DNA of 64,000 nt from NCBI RefSeq assembly GCF_048544455.1, contig NC_133538.1, positions 144,395,922 through 144,459,921 on the forward strand, in the 5' to 3' direction. The notes below the pieces were generated by a model. It saw only the letters and a list, made by a program, of their open reading frames with translations, was not told the DNA's origin and did no database searches. Source of the stretch: Silene latifolia. Lineage: Eukaryota; Streptophyta; Magnoliopsida; Caryophyllales; Caryophyllaceae. Made by a program: the position numbers and the translations under genes. Numbering within the stretch: the stretch's first letter is position 1; each line of letters opens with the position of its first letter. Shown in pieces: positions 35,812 through 46,083 of the stretch.

Positions 35812-37261
35812 CGACATCTATGTTGGTCATGTGCCAAGGAGTGCCAATAAGTTGGCTGACGCGCTTGCTAATCTTGCAGCCACTTTGGCACTGGGTGCAG
35901 AAGAGTCTATGAAAGTCCCAGTCTGCAATGGTTGGGTAGTATCAACGCTTGAAGGAGAAGAAAATGTAGACACAACCAACATGATATGCGTCTACACAGT
36001 TGATGAAGATGACTGGCGTCAACCTATCATTGATTTTTTGGACCACCAAAAACTACCCGATGATCCCAGACAAAAGGTAGAAATACGTCGACGTGCTCCA
36101 AAGTTCATTCACTATAAAGGGACACTCTACAGACGTTCTTTCTCAGGCCAATGGTTGAGGTGTCTAAGCAAGGACGAAGCTACTGAAGCAATGCATGAAG
36201 CTCATTCTGGCATTTATGGTGCTCATCAATCTGGGCCTAAACTTCATGATCGTGTAAAGAGAATGGGGTATTACTGGCCAACCATGGTGCAAGATTGTAT
36301 GGACTTTGCGAAAAAATGTGAACCCTGTCAGTTCTACGCAAACTTCATACACCAACCGCCGGAGCCGTTGCATCCTACTGTTTCTTCATGGCCCTTTGAA
36401 GCTTGGGGACTTGATGTTGTGGGATCTCTTACTCCAAAGGCCTCAAATGGACACGAGTATATCCTCGCTGCCACTGACTATTTCTCAAAATGGGCAGAAG
36501 CCATCACACTACGGGAAGTGAATAAAGAAAATGTTGTGGACTTCATTAGAACCCAAATCATCTACAGATATGGTGTACCTAAACGTATCACAACTGACAA
36601 TGGGAAATAATTTTTCAACCATCTGATAACAAGTCTGGGAGAAAAATTCAAGTTCAAACAATACAAGTCATCCATGTACAATGCCTCTGCAAATGGTTTG
36701 GCTGAAGCATTTAATAAAACTCTTTGCAACTTGTTGAGAAAAGTTGTAGCAAAGTCAAAGCGAGATTGGCATGAAAGAATTGGTGAGGCGTTGTGGGCAT
36801 AGCGTACCACATACAAAACACCTACTCAGGCAACCCCGTACGCGTTGGTGTATGAAGTGGAGGCCGTGCTGCCTTTGGAGTTGCAGATCCCTTCCTTACG
36901 CATTGCTATTCAGGAGGGACTCACAGATGATGAGAATGACAAATTACGATTAGCAGAGTTGGAAGCTCTCGATGAAAAGAGATTAGAGGCTCAACAAAAG
37001 CTCCAGTGCTATCAAGCAAGGTTGTCACGCGCATTCAACAAAAAGGTGCGCCCTCGTTCTTTTCAAGTATGAGACCTCGTCCTTGCAGTACGAAGACCAA
37101 TCATCACCTCTCACAAGCCAGTTGGCAAATTCACCTCTAAGTGGGATGATCCATACGTGGTACAGGAGGTCTATACAAATGATGCTTACAAAATCGTGGA
37201 TGAAGACGGCGTTCGGGTAGGCCCAATCAATGGGAAGTTTTTGAAGCGTTACTATTCTTAA
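35798..37261 (+). pseudogene. Integrase of Retand-like element, broken
   Basis: Inserts element DNA into the genome. Starts with the RNase H to integrase linker (VPRSANKLADALANLAATLA). The zinc-binding part has HEAHSGIYGAHQSG and CEPCQF near 36193-36335; the catalytic core has GLDVVGSL near 36408 and TTDNGK near 36590. In-frame stops are at 36608-36610 (TAA where CAA is expected), 36800-36802 and 37070-37072. The third catalytic position is in LAEAFNKTL near 36700. The GPY/F-like tail is FTSKWDDPYVVQEV, ending KFLKRYYS at a TAA (37259-37261). The frame is otherwise continuous, so only a few point changes disable it. Confidence 0.85.
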
Positions 37262-37864
37262 ATCCCAACAGTGAAGGCTCCTAAGCAAGAGCGTAAACTG
37301 CAAGTCCAAGCTCCTAAGCAAGAGGTTAAACTGTATACAAACAAAAAAAACAAACAAACAAACAAACAAAAATCTCCAAAAAAAAAAAAAAATACTCCTT
37401 TCTTCCTTTATGAACTACGTCGGCTTGATCTTGTGAAATACACTTTGTGCTTCACAAGTACGTAGGCAACTTGGGTGAACATGTAGCTCAAGTGCAGCCA
37501 CACCTCCAAAAAATAATCCCTCTCTTGAACTACGTTGGCTTGATCTTGTAAGTTGTCATCTTGGTAGCTTTGCAAGTACGTAGGCAGTTTGAGCAAACAC
37601 TTTGTTCAAGTACAACCACACCCAAAAAAAATTACATCAAAATAATTACTCCTGGCCCGCAAGAGTTTAAACTGTGAACGGCTAAATAAATAGTATTGTA
37701 AGTATTTGTTTGTATAAATAAATATAATGGAATATAACACGCTGAAAGGGTGTTATTGCACATAAACGATTAAGACAAACAAACATCTTAGAAGCATTTG
37801 GTCCATTAGGCTACAAAAAAAAGGATGAAATCTAGATCTAAAAAGAAAAAAAAAATCTGAGTGC
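37262..37864 (+). other. 3' UTR of Retand-like element with tandem repeats and an AAAC microsatellite
   Basis: An AAAC/A-rich microsatellite at about 37340-37393 is followed by two tandem units of about 115 bp (37412-37500 and 37527-37622). Each opens with GAACTACGT-GGCTTGATCTTG, closes the stem region with AAGTACGTAGGCA, and ends CAAGT-CA-CCACACC. The ACTACGT/ACGTAGG pair can fold back. The 27640-27720 remnant shares it. No coding sequence. Confidence 0.7.
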
Positions 37865-40534
37865 CTATGGATCAACATCCAGAGAAGCCCGCATCTCTTC
37901 CAATTCAACTCTTCGCTCTTGAAGTAAGGCTTCCTCTTCAGGACTCAAAATAAGGAAATCGTCAAACTCGGTTAATTGTCTCTCCAACTTTTGAAGATCA
38001 TCTTGCAATGAGATTAAAGATATATCCCCAGTTTCTAAATTGCTTTGCAATGTCTTTTCCTTCTCTCGTGCTTGCTTGAGTTTAGCTTCAAGATCGTTTA
38101 TTTCTTCCAGAGTAACAGAAAGTTCCACAGCTTGCTCTCTATGCTTTTCTTGCGCCTTATCATGAAGAGATTTGGTATCCTCAATCTTTTGATGCCACTC
38201 CAGCCTTTTGTCCTCTAGCAATGCAGGATGATGACACTTTGCTGCCTGTTTCTCTAGTGCAAGGTAAGCATGGATCGCACCCACATAAGAATCCACTCGC
38301 GCCTGTAGTGAAGTACAGTCACCTTTGAGTTGTCGAATGCGCTCATAACACACATTAGCCTTCATTGCCACTTCCCCTACATTAGAGAAACTTGCATTTT
38401 TTAATTCTCCCAAGACCTACAAGCGGATCGCGTCTAGTGCCCTGTCAAAAATCCCCTTAAGTGAAGGAGGTGGGCGAAATGAGGCCTTGGAGCACGTAGG
38501 GAGTGTGGTAGGTTTAAATGGTATTGTTAGAGGCTTAAACTTCTGCCTTCGATCGTCAGGTTTGCAAAGAGGAGATACATGAGTTGAGGCTGGACTATCC
38601 ACGGCAGTCTGACTACCATTGGCAAACGAACTGTCAGTCTGGCTCCCCTGAGATGCTAGACCAGAAGAGTATCTTACGGGTATTGATTTATTAAGAATCA
38701 TAAGCCCCTTCCCTTTTCCAGGCTTCATCTTTGGTGGACGATGCGGAAGACGATATTCCGGAGCAAGGGAGACTGTCTCCAAGGCACGTTCATCTTCTTG
38801 GAAAAAAAAAAATTGATGATCAAGTAGGGAAATAAATAAATAAACAACGATAATCACAAAAGAAGAGAAGCTGACCAGTGTCTAGGAAGGCATTCTTGAT
38901 GCACTCGACACCCCCTCAAAAATCTGGGCGTCTAGTCTAACATCATCTGCATCCAAGACAGACACTTTTCTCTTGCCACGACGATCATGTTTAGGGTCAA
39001 TCTCAGAATCTGAATCACTGTGGTGTTTGTTCTCAATATGGCCTTTCGCTTTAGGGACAACAACTTTGGATTTCGGGGGCACTGCTTGCTCTCGAGACTG
39101 ATTTCTAGTATCCCCATGATGATCACGCTTTTTAGTCTTGTGGTCACTTCCGGTACTATGCACAAGAATGTCAACTTTCTTTCTTAGATCCTTCGGGTAA
39201 AGTTCCTTCCACCATTTAGTAAAACCAAGGGTGACATTCTCATCCCATCTGAACGAAGGACTGGGAAGGTAAACGCGAGACATGCTACCTGTAAACAAAA
39301 ACACTTGCCAATATTTAAGTGCCTCGAAGCATGTGACGTCAGGTTTGTCTGAACCACGATTCAATACGCCGGGAATGTCTTGACAAAAGCCAAATTGTCT
39401 ACTAAACCGATGGGGATTATAAGGTTCAAGGTGAAACCCATTACTCAGACGCAAACACAAATAGGAGGAACGAAGGGATGCACGATAGTCGAGCCCCAGG
39501 GCATCAAGATCACCATTGTCTAACAAGACATCTACTTTGTGTTTATTTAACATAAAACGCTTTGTATCAAATTTTCTTCCCTCATGCATGAGTTTTCGAG
39601 CTTCTTCGGGTTTTGCATTCCTCGCTCCAACGGGACCTGAATACTTAGTCATATGGGGACCTGTCGGTGATGGATTTATCGCATGATAAGTGTCAAAGTA
39701 ATTTGCAATCCACCCGTATAAGTAATGTGTCGGGAAGAATGACCTGGAGTATCCGGGGTTCATAGACGTGGCTAACCCATTCAAACCTTTGTAAATGCTA
39801 GCTAATACAGTAATCGCCAGGCTAAAAACTCGACCTTCTTCCATCATACTTGCAATCTCGAAGGTAGCTGGTCTAATTAATCTGTCGCTATCTTCCGGCA
39901 AAACAAATATGCAAAGCCAGCATGATAAATGCGCGGGTAAATAAAACTTTGCCCGTCGGGAATCATTGCAAGCAAGCTTTTCAAATAGGGAGCGCTCTTC
40001 CTCTGTCCATTCATCAGATGATCGGGGCTCAATCTCACCACTTGGATTCTGGGTTGAAGCTGGAGGGTTTTTGGTGGTCCTTCGACTTTTGACAGGAGGA
40101 GGGTATACAACCTGCCATTTGCACCAGAAGTCAATCCATTGTTGAGCAGAAACTTCACCTTTGTCCTTTGATTCCTTCAAAAGGTAGTGAAACGCAGTAA
40201 ACAAAAAGGTGCACGTAGCAAGGACAGTCAAATTCTTTTCTTCAGTCTTTGACTTTAGGATGCTAAGTTGAGACACCGTTTCATCATAAATCTCTCCCAC
40301 AATAGGGAGGCCTCCAAGTTTCTTTAGATCCCACAGGGAGATATAAAATTCGCCTTCTACAGTATGAAAGGTATTAGTATCAGGACACCATCCTTCGAAG
40401 ATGGCACGCATGATTTGTAAGTCCTTATCATAAGAATATAAGGAAGCATAGACCGCTTGACGGATAGAAGCAGTCGAAAGGATGTCACTAAAGCGAGCAA
40501 GTACATCTTCAGTCCACTCCCAATACTTCGGCAT
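37865..40534 (-). pseudogene. Antisense plant-mobile-domain (PMD) protein gene of the Retand-like element
   Basis: The longest reading frame in the window (550 codons, 38882-40534) starts MPKYWEWTEDVLARF. Conserved PMD features: SIRQAVYASLYSYDKD, FEGWCPDTNTFH and GEFYISLWDLKKLGGLPI. The C-terminal half has an acidic DSDSEID segment and a basic DRRGKRK stretch. A GT-AG intron of 79 bp fits at 38797-38875 (minus strand), joining FLDT to EDERALE, but needs one extra base near 38912 to stay in frame, so a 1-nt deletion is likely. The second exon (38796-37865) has an in-frame TAG at 38417-38419 and then a Glu/Leu/Lys-rich coiled coil (about 38410-37880). PMD proteins are related to the MAIN/MAIL nuclear proteins and occur as antisense ORFs in Tat elements; their role there is not settled. 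Confidence 0.85.
38797..38875 (-). other. Predicted intron of the antisense PMD gene
   Basis: Minus-strand GTCAGC donor, T-rich tract and CCAAG acceptor. Removing it fuses two conserved-looking segments. Confidence 0.55.
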
Positions 40535-40599
40535 GTAGATCGATTCCCCGTAAATTTTCAGGTTGAAGGATCCCCATCTAACTTTTCCTGAAATGATTT
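40535..40599. other. Junction between Retand-like 3' region and copia leader
   Basis: Upstream flank of the PMD gene gives way near 40590-40600 to sequence collinear with 60885-61610. The exact breakpoint is not resolved, and no LTR or target duplication marks it. Confidence 0.5.
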
Positions 40600-42617
40600 A
40601 TCGGGAAAAACAATGTTGCGGTTTATCGGATTTATCAATTATAATCATAAAAACATGAGAAAAATTATATTCATCAACTTTTCAATTTTAGATCTGAAAA
40701 AGATAATAAAATGCAACATGTGACGTTTTTCCTTAGTCATGAAGTATGTTTTAGTAATTATTCACTAATTAAGTCACTATTTATGCTATTTTTCATCAAA
40801 AATTCATAAATCATGCATGAAGACTTCATTATAGCCTATTATTTTACACACATCTTGTAAAATTGCATGTGACAACATACTAAATTTCTATGACCAGATT
40901 CGAAATATTTCTCATATTAACCAATTTTTCATTTAAATTCGATTTTTATCATGAAAAATTCATATTTCGAGCATAAAAACTCCAAAAATTTTGAAAATTT
41001 CCATATCATCTAAAAAATAATATATGTGAAAACATATATAAAAACCACTGAAAAATTCGAAGTTTAGCTAATTTTCGTCCAAAAATGACATGTTTGTCAT
41101 AAAAATCTCATTTTAATGCCAATATTATATAAAATGAACAATAAAAATCCATAAATTAACCAAAATATCCTAAATACATTTTAGGATCAGAAACTTTAAC
41201 ATGCATAATTTATTTCGTGATATATCATAATAACACAAATTTATAAGTTTTATATGTTAATCATATAACTCGGAAAAACTATAACCGATTTGCATGCAAA
41301 CAATCTTGTGCTCATGATACCACTTGTTAGAAATCTATATCTCATAACTCAACATATTCATATATGTGATGATTTTAATTTAGTCATACAATTAAAAGAT
41401 GATCTTATGCATGCAAACTTCAATTAAAAGAGAAGAAATCATTGTCCTTACTACATGATTTCGGTCATATGGGCACCAACAAGATCTCCTTCTTGTTAGT
41501 TCTTTAGCTATCCAAATATAAGGATGATCCTCCAAAAATCCCAAAGTAGAGATTCTCCTCTTGATTGCACCCAAGACTATCCCTTATCCCCACTAAATAA
41601 TATTAGCTAGATATTAGTTTAGTAGTTTACCTTAAAATTGATTACTAACACTCATATATTACATTAATAATTTTAGTAATTTCTTTGAACAATTTGGATC
41701 AAAGTTTCTCAAGTTTTTAGAGAAAAATGAAGGAGAAGAGAGAAAAAGGCATGTGAATGAATTATCATCATATGAATGTGTAAGAGAGGAAAATAATAAC
41801 CAACAACCCTTCATGACAAGGGGAGTGTCAAGGTTTTGGTAGAGCCAAAATGGCATCATTTCTTTTCCTTTTGCTCTTCTCAATATTATAGGTGTGTAAG
41901 AATAGGTAGAGTAGGTTTTATTAATTTATTCTTATCACATAAAATAATCACCCACTAAAGCCTACCACCCACAATATTTAGGTCCACTTCTATAAAATGG
42001 ACTACCATTTAATTTTTGTCATTTTGTCATTTGTCACACAATATGTCACATGTAGTATGCTACATGTTATTAATTAATTTTAATGCATATTTATCACATA
42101 AATATCATTTTATGAATTAATTAAATTACATCCAATAATTTGACTAGTGATACATGATCATAAAAATTAAATGGGTCATGTAATTATAATTCACAATATC
42201 TTGTAATTATAATTAACCATTCATTCCTATCTCTATTGTTTCTCAAACAATAAATAATTTTAGTAACAAAGCATTTTATTACTAAAATAAATCTTATTTA
42301 ATCCCATTACAATAAGATATTTATTCTCTCTCACAAATCGAATTGTTCAATTTTAAGTAATTGATCAACTTGCATCGTCATACAATTAATCAACTTTATA
42401 GATAAGGGCATTATCCTTTAGGTGTGACCTTAAGGGATCAACTGACCACCACCGTCCCACGACAGTAACGTCAAACTCTACCAAGCCAATCGTTACCGAT
42501 TAATGTTGATCAGTCGACTATATAATTGAATCATCCCTTACGTATTCTTTATATGAGATTTAATAATGATATTTAAATCATGTGATCGCACTATTGTTGA
42601 GGACACATTTCCCAACA
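40600..42617 (-). mobile_element. 5' part of a Ty1/copia element, minus strand
   Basis: 5' LTR at 41325-42617 (minus strand, TGTTGGGAAATG to GATTTCTAACA), iMet-type primer site at 41307-41322, then the leader 41306-40600. The leader parallels 61590-60890 of the complete copia element (shared CAATGTTGCGGTTTATCG, ACGTTTTTCCTTAGTCAT-like and TTTGCATGCAAACAA blocks). Gag and pol are missing. The LTR is inserted in the gag of the Athila-like minus-strand element at 42618. Confidence 0.8.
41325..42617 (-). repeat. 5' LTR of truncated copia element
   Basis: 1293 bp. The right end (last ~80 bp before TTTCCCAACA) matches the LTRs of 54128-62893, while the middle is diverged, so it is a related but different copy. 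ORFs inside are not genes. Confidence 0.85.
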
Positions 42618-44484
42618 ATTCAGACCGTCTCAAATGTGAACCATTAATCGACAAAGGGTCGTACTTCGGAACCGGAACGGACCCATCAGCATTCGGGTCT
42701 GGCCTCAATATTTTCGGGGCAGTAGTACCCCGAAACAAGTGGTCCGTCAAGTTATCGGGCATCGGAGGATGAAAAGAATCACCTTCAGCAGCTTGGTCAG
42801 TCGATCGACCATGTTGGTCAGTCGATCGACTGACTTCTACAGGAACAGTAGCTTCTGGTTGTTGCGGACCAGTCGATCGACTGGGTATATCAGTCGATCG
42901 ACTGACATACCTGCTGATCGTCTTTTTCTTATTTTTGTTCGTCACAGCCTTCTCCTTGCTTGGTTTCGCCTCATCCTTTTCGGTGACGTCCTCAACCATA
43001 ATGGGCCCATCAAGGGTAGACCCACTCCTCAAGGTATTTGCATTTAAAGTCTCCTTTTGATCAGTTTGAGGCGGTAAATGTCCCGGAGCTCGAGTTGTAT
43101 TCTTGCTAGCCAATTGGGCAATTTGGCTCTCCAACATCTTCATCCCGGCCTCTCTAGCTTGGTATTCTTTCAACAACAAATTCTTCAACTCGGCAAACTC
43201 AGAATTTTGGGATTGCTGTTGCTGCTGAGGGACATATGGAGGCTTTTGGAACTGTTGTTGCTTATGAGGGGGCACATAATTCTGCTGTTGCTGCTGCTGC
43301 TGTAGAGGTTGAGTCGGATTTAAGACATTTTGGCTGCTCCACCTCAGATTCGGATGGACATTCGGCTCATAGTAAGTGTTTGTCTGCCAATAATGTTGAA
43401 AGGCAGCACAGGACTCAAAGGGATTAGGACAGTTGTCTGAAACATATCCCTCAGCTCCACATCTTTTGCAGACGAAAGGACCGTCTGAAACAGCATTCAC
43501 ATGGTAGATCCCTCCTTTTGAAGCTCCTCCCAACTCGTACTTATCAAATCTCGCCGTGAGAGCCTCTAATGCAGCTACAGAAGGAGATTCAGTAACTCTC
43601 CTTTGTTTCCCATGGAATTTCCATACTCAGCTTTATGGGTGGCCAAGTCATCAATGATTTTCCACCCCTTAGTCTCTCCCATATTCTCCTAGAATCTGCC
43701 ACTAGCTCCCGCATCCAGGATAGCTCTCTGATCGTCATAGAGCCTATTGTAGAACTGATTGCATAAGCTCCATTTCTCAAACCCATGATGCGGAATGGTT
43801 CGCACCAGCTTCTTGAAACGGACCCATGCCTCATGAAAGTTCTCATCCGGACCCTGTTTAAAGCTCGTGATCTGAGCTCTAATAGCATTTGTCTTCGAGG
43901 CAGAGAAATATTTCTTGTAGAATGCCAAGGCCAAAGAATTCCAGTCGGTGATCCCATTAGCAGCTCGATCCAGGTCTCTATACCACTCCCTTGCACCATC
44001 GCGGAGTGAGAATATAAACATTGTCTCCTTCACCTAGTCCTGGGTCACACCGGTCGGCGGGGGTATAGAGCAGCAATAATCAATAAATATCTCCATATGC
44101 TTGGCTGCATCTTCATTTGCAGATCATACCTAATTGGTTTATCTCAACCAAGTTGATATAAGAAGGCTTCGATTCGAATTTCCTATCAGCTCCCCGTAAT
44201 TCGAACCCCTTGTATAGATTTGCAGATGTCGGCTCAGAGTGACTTGCTATAGTCGCTTCTTAAGCCATCTTTAGAAAATCTGGAGAAGTGACGGTCTCAG
44301 CTGATGAAGTAGAAATAGGAGATGAAGGTGGATCCTCCTCGAACAGCTCGTTCTCGTAGTAACTAGACAGAGTACTCAGCTCTTCCTCCATCGGCAATAT
44401 CCTAGATGATCGTCTCAATTCGCGCAAAGGCTTCTCAATCTCAGGATTGAACGGTACTAATTCACCACCCTGTGACCTACGCAT
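42618..44484 (-). pseudogene. gag: gag of minus-strand Athila-like element, truncated and broken
   Basis: Starts MRRSQGGELVPFNPE, closely matching the copy at 7317. A stop after LKMA (44260-44262) and a frameshifted stretch follow. The capsid resumes near 44033 (FIFSLRDGAREWYRDL, WVRFKKLVRTIPHHGF), then stops at about 43689 and shifts frame. The longest piece (43533-42618) has the zinc knuckle CKRCGAEGYVSDNC, where Tyr stands for the zinc-binding His. A Q-rich linker follows, then a block of SRSTD peptides encoded by the TCGATCGA pairs (42801-42901), and it ends at NGSHLRRSE against the copia LTR. Unlike the 7317 copy, the SRSTD block is in a clean frame here, showing its original coding sense. 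Confidence 0.85.
42801..42901. repeat. TCGATCGA palindrome cluster 8, coding SRSTD repeats in gag
   Basis: Copies at 42801/42822 and 42873/42894, both pairs 21 bp apart, i.e. seven codons. On the minus strand they encode SRSTDIPSRST and SRSTDQHGRSTD. Confidence 0.95.
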
Positions 44485-44587
44485 AAGAGGAAACTACAAA
44501 AAGAATATGAGAATAGTTTAAGGAACGAATGTCCCTTAAACTAAGAAACAGACTAAAATAAAACAACTAAAAATTAGAACAATTGCC

Positions 44588-44605
44588 TCCCCGGCAACGG
44601 CGCCA
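44588..44605 (-). other. Primer binding site, Asp-tRNA type (minus strand)
   Basis: Exact complement of the 18-nt site at 7197-7214, 5 nt inside the LTR border at 44611. Confidence 0.9.
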
Positions 44606-44610
44606 AAATT

Positions 44611-46083
44611 TGATACCCGTCGTTGTGAGTACCAAAAATAATATTTATAATACCTATTAAAACTAACATAAGCTAGTGGTAACAGGGTCGAACCACAGGG
44701 AGGCGAATGTATTTAATAATTGTCTATTTCTAGTCTTAAGGTAACAGTATGTGGGGGTTGATTGATTTGAGTGATCTATAGCTAAGGCAATAAAAGTAAA
44801 ATAAACTAAAGAGTAGATGAAATAAAGGATTAAAAGGGTGCTAAGATGGTCGGTTCACTATAGTTTCGGCGGCAGCATACTAGGTAGGTCTAAATCAAAC
44901 GCGTGAGACGGGAAAATAAGAGGTCCTCTCGGTCCACTCTCATAAGTAGCATCTTTCGATCTCGCTATAGGTCCCTAATATTACTAATACTAACTTTCGT
45001 CCTGAAAAGTGACTAAAAGGCTAAACTAACTTATCTTTCGATCTCGTTAATCTAGTCATCTTAATTAGGTAGGCTATCTCCCTTCCCTATCTTTCGATCT
45101 TTATTGGGTCGGTCAAATCCTAAACATTCAACTAGTCGCGTGCACTAGATTCGTAAAACAAAGCAATTAAATTAATTAAAACGAAGCATATCTCACGAGG
45201 CCAGTCGATCGACCAGGGTACCCAGTCGATCGACCATGGCGCGATTCAGGATACCCTATTCTAATGCCGCCTAAGCTACAGTTCCCCTACATTCTAGTAC
45301 AAGCTATTTAGCTAATCATGGTATTGATAAAAACAACAACAATATTAATGAATAAAACTACTGGATTCATGCTTGAAATAGTTAAATAACAAATAACAAT
45401 AAACGATAATCGGCTTCGGGAAACTAACTAGAAATTGTATACTATTAACGAAATATAAGCAATGAAACTGAATAAGAGCAGGAGAATACCGAACGGAATT
45501 TGCAGAGAATAAAGATCCAAGAACCCGAATGCCAAAGTAACTTTTATTGAATGGAAAAGATTATAAACTAAAGAACCCTAAAGAATTTCTGATAATAAAA
45601 CGAGATTAAAGCTTGATAAAAACTGAATAATCGTTCTCAAAACCTAGCATACGTTATATAGAATACAACGTAGTTCTTATTGCCAAAACCTAACTACTAT
45701 GGGCTTGCTATTCCTCGATCTTTTAATTCACGTCAAAGTAGCGGTGTGGTCGATCGACCATAACTCGACTTCCAGGAGCCACTGTTCAGAGCTTACCAGT
45801 CGATTAGCTGATACTTGACTTCTAAATCCTCGTGGATTTGTCCTTCGGGCCTCGAAATGCGCACCAAGCTCGTTCCTTGAGCAAATACTTCACGTCAAAT
45901 GCAATGCAAGATACTCGGGGACGGATTTGGTTCAATATCCACTCATTTTCGCATAAATATGCAATATTACATAAAAATACAAAAGAAGACGAAATGGGGC
46001 AAATAGTAGCCTTAAACCACATAAATGAGCTCTAAAATGCGTGTAAAATAGGGTGTAAAACATCATATAATTGACACGCATCA
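44611..46083 (-). repeat. 5' LTR of minus-strand Athila-like element
   Basis: 1473 bp; plus-strand start TGATACCCGTCGTTGTG and end GACACGCATCA, matching the LTRs at 5680 and 12605 reversed. It contains palindromes at 45205, 45226 and 45750 and a TATA-like TATATAACG (minus) near 45652-45662. The flanking 5-mer on the right is GCTGC. Confidence 0.9.
45205..45233. repeat. TCGATCGA palindrome pair in Athila-like LTR
   Basis: Copies at 45205 and 45226, 21 bp apart. A third copy is at 45750 with a decayed partner. Confidence 0.9.

Larger units (their letters stand above)
29179..40590 (+). mobile_element. Tat/Retand-like Ty3/gypsy retrotransposon lacking its 3' LTR
   Basis: 5' LTR 29179-29741, a TGG-starting primer site, gag, protease, RT, RNase H, a second (archaeal-type) RNase H, integrase, a 3' UTR with tandem repeats, and an antisense plant-mobile-domain gene (37865-40534). 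Dual RNase H and an antisense ORF in the 3' region are Tat-lineage hallmarks (Retand, Ogre). After about 40590 the sequence becomes the leader of a minus-strand copia element, so the Retand-like 3' end and 3' LTR are missing. The polyprotein is interrupted in several places. Confidence 0.85.
42618..46083 (-). mobile_element. 5' part of an Athila-like element, minus strand
   Basis: 5' LTR 44611-46083, Asp-type primer site 44588-44605, gag 44484-42618. It is the same family as 5680-14126. The rest is lost at 42617, where a copia LTR begins. Its LTR is inserted in a CACTA TNP2 gene at 46084. Confidence 0.9.

Noticed and set aside
37340-37393. AAAC/A-rich tract as a poly(A) tail of a LINE or SINE
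   Set aside because: It lies directly after the Retand-like integrase with no LINE ORF or target duplication; a simple microsatellite explains it.
42739-43427. Plus-strand ORFs opposite the Athila-like gag
   Set aside because: Antisense shadows; the minus strand shows zinc knuckle and gag homology.
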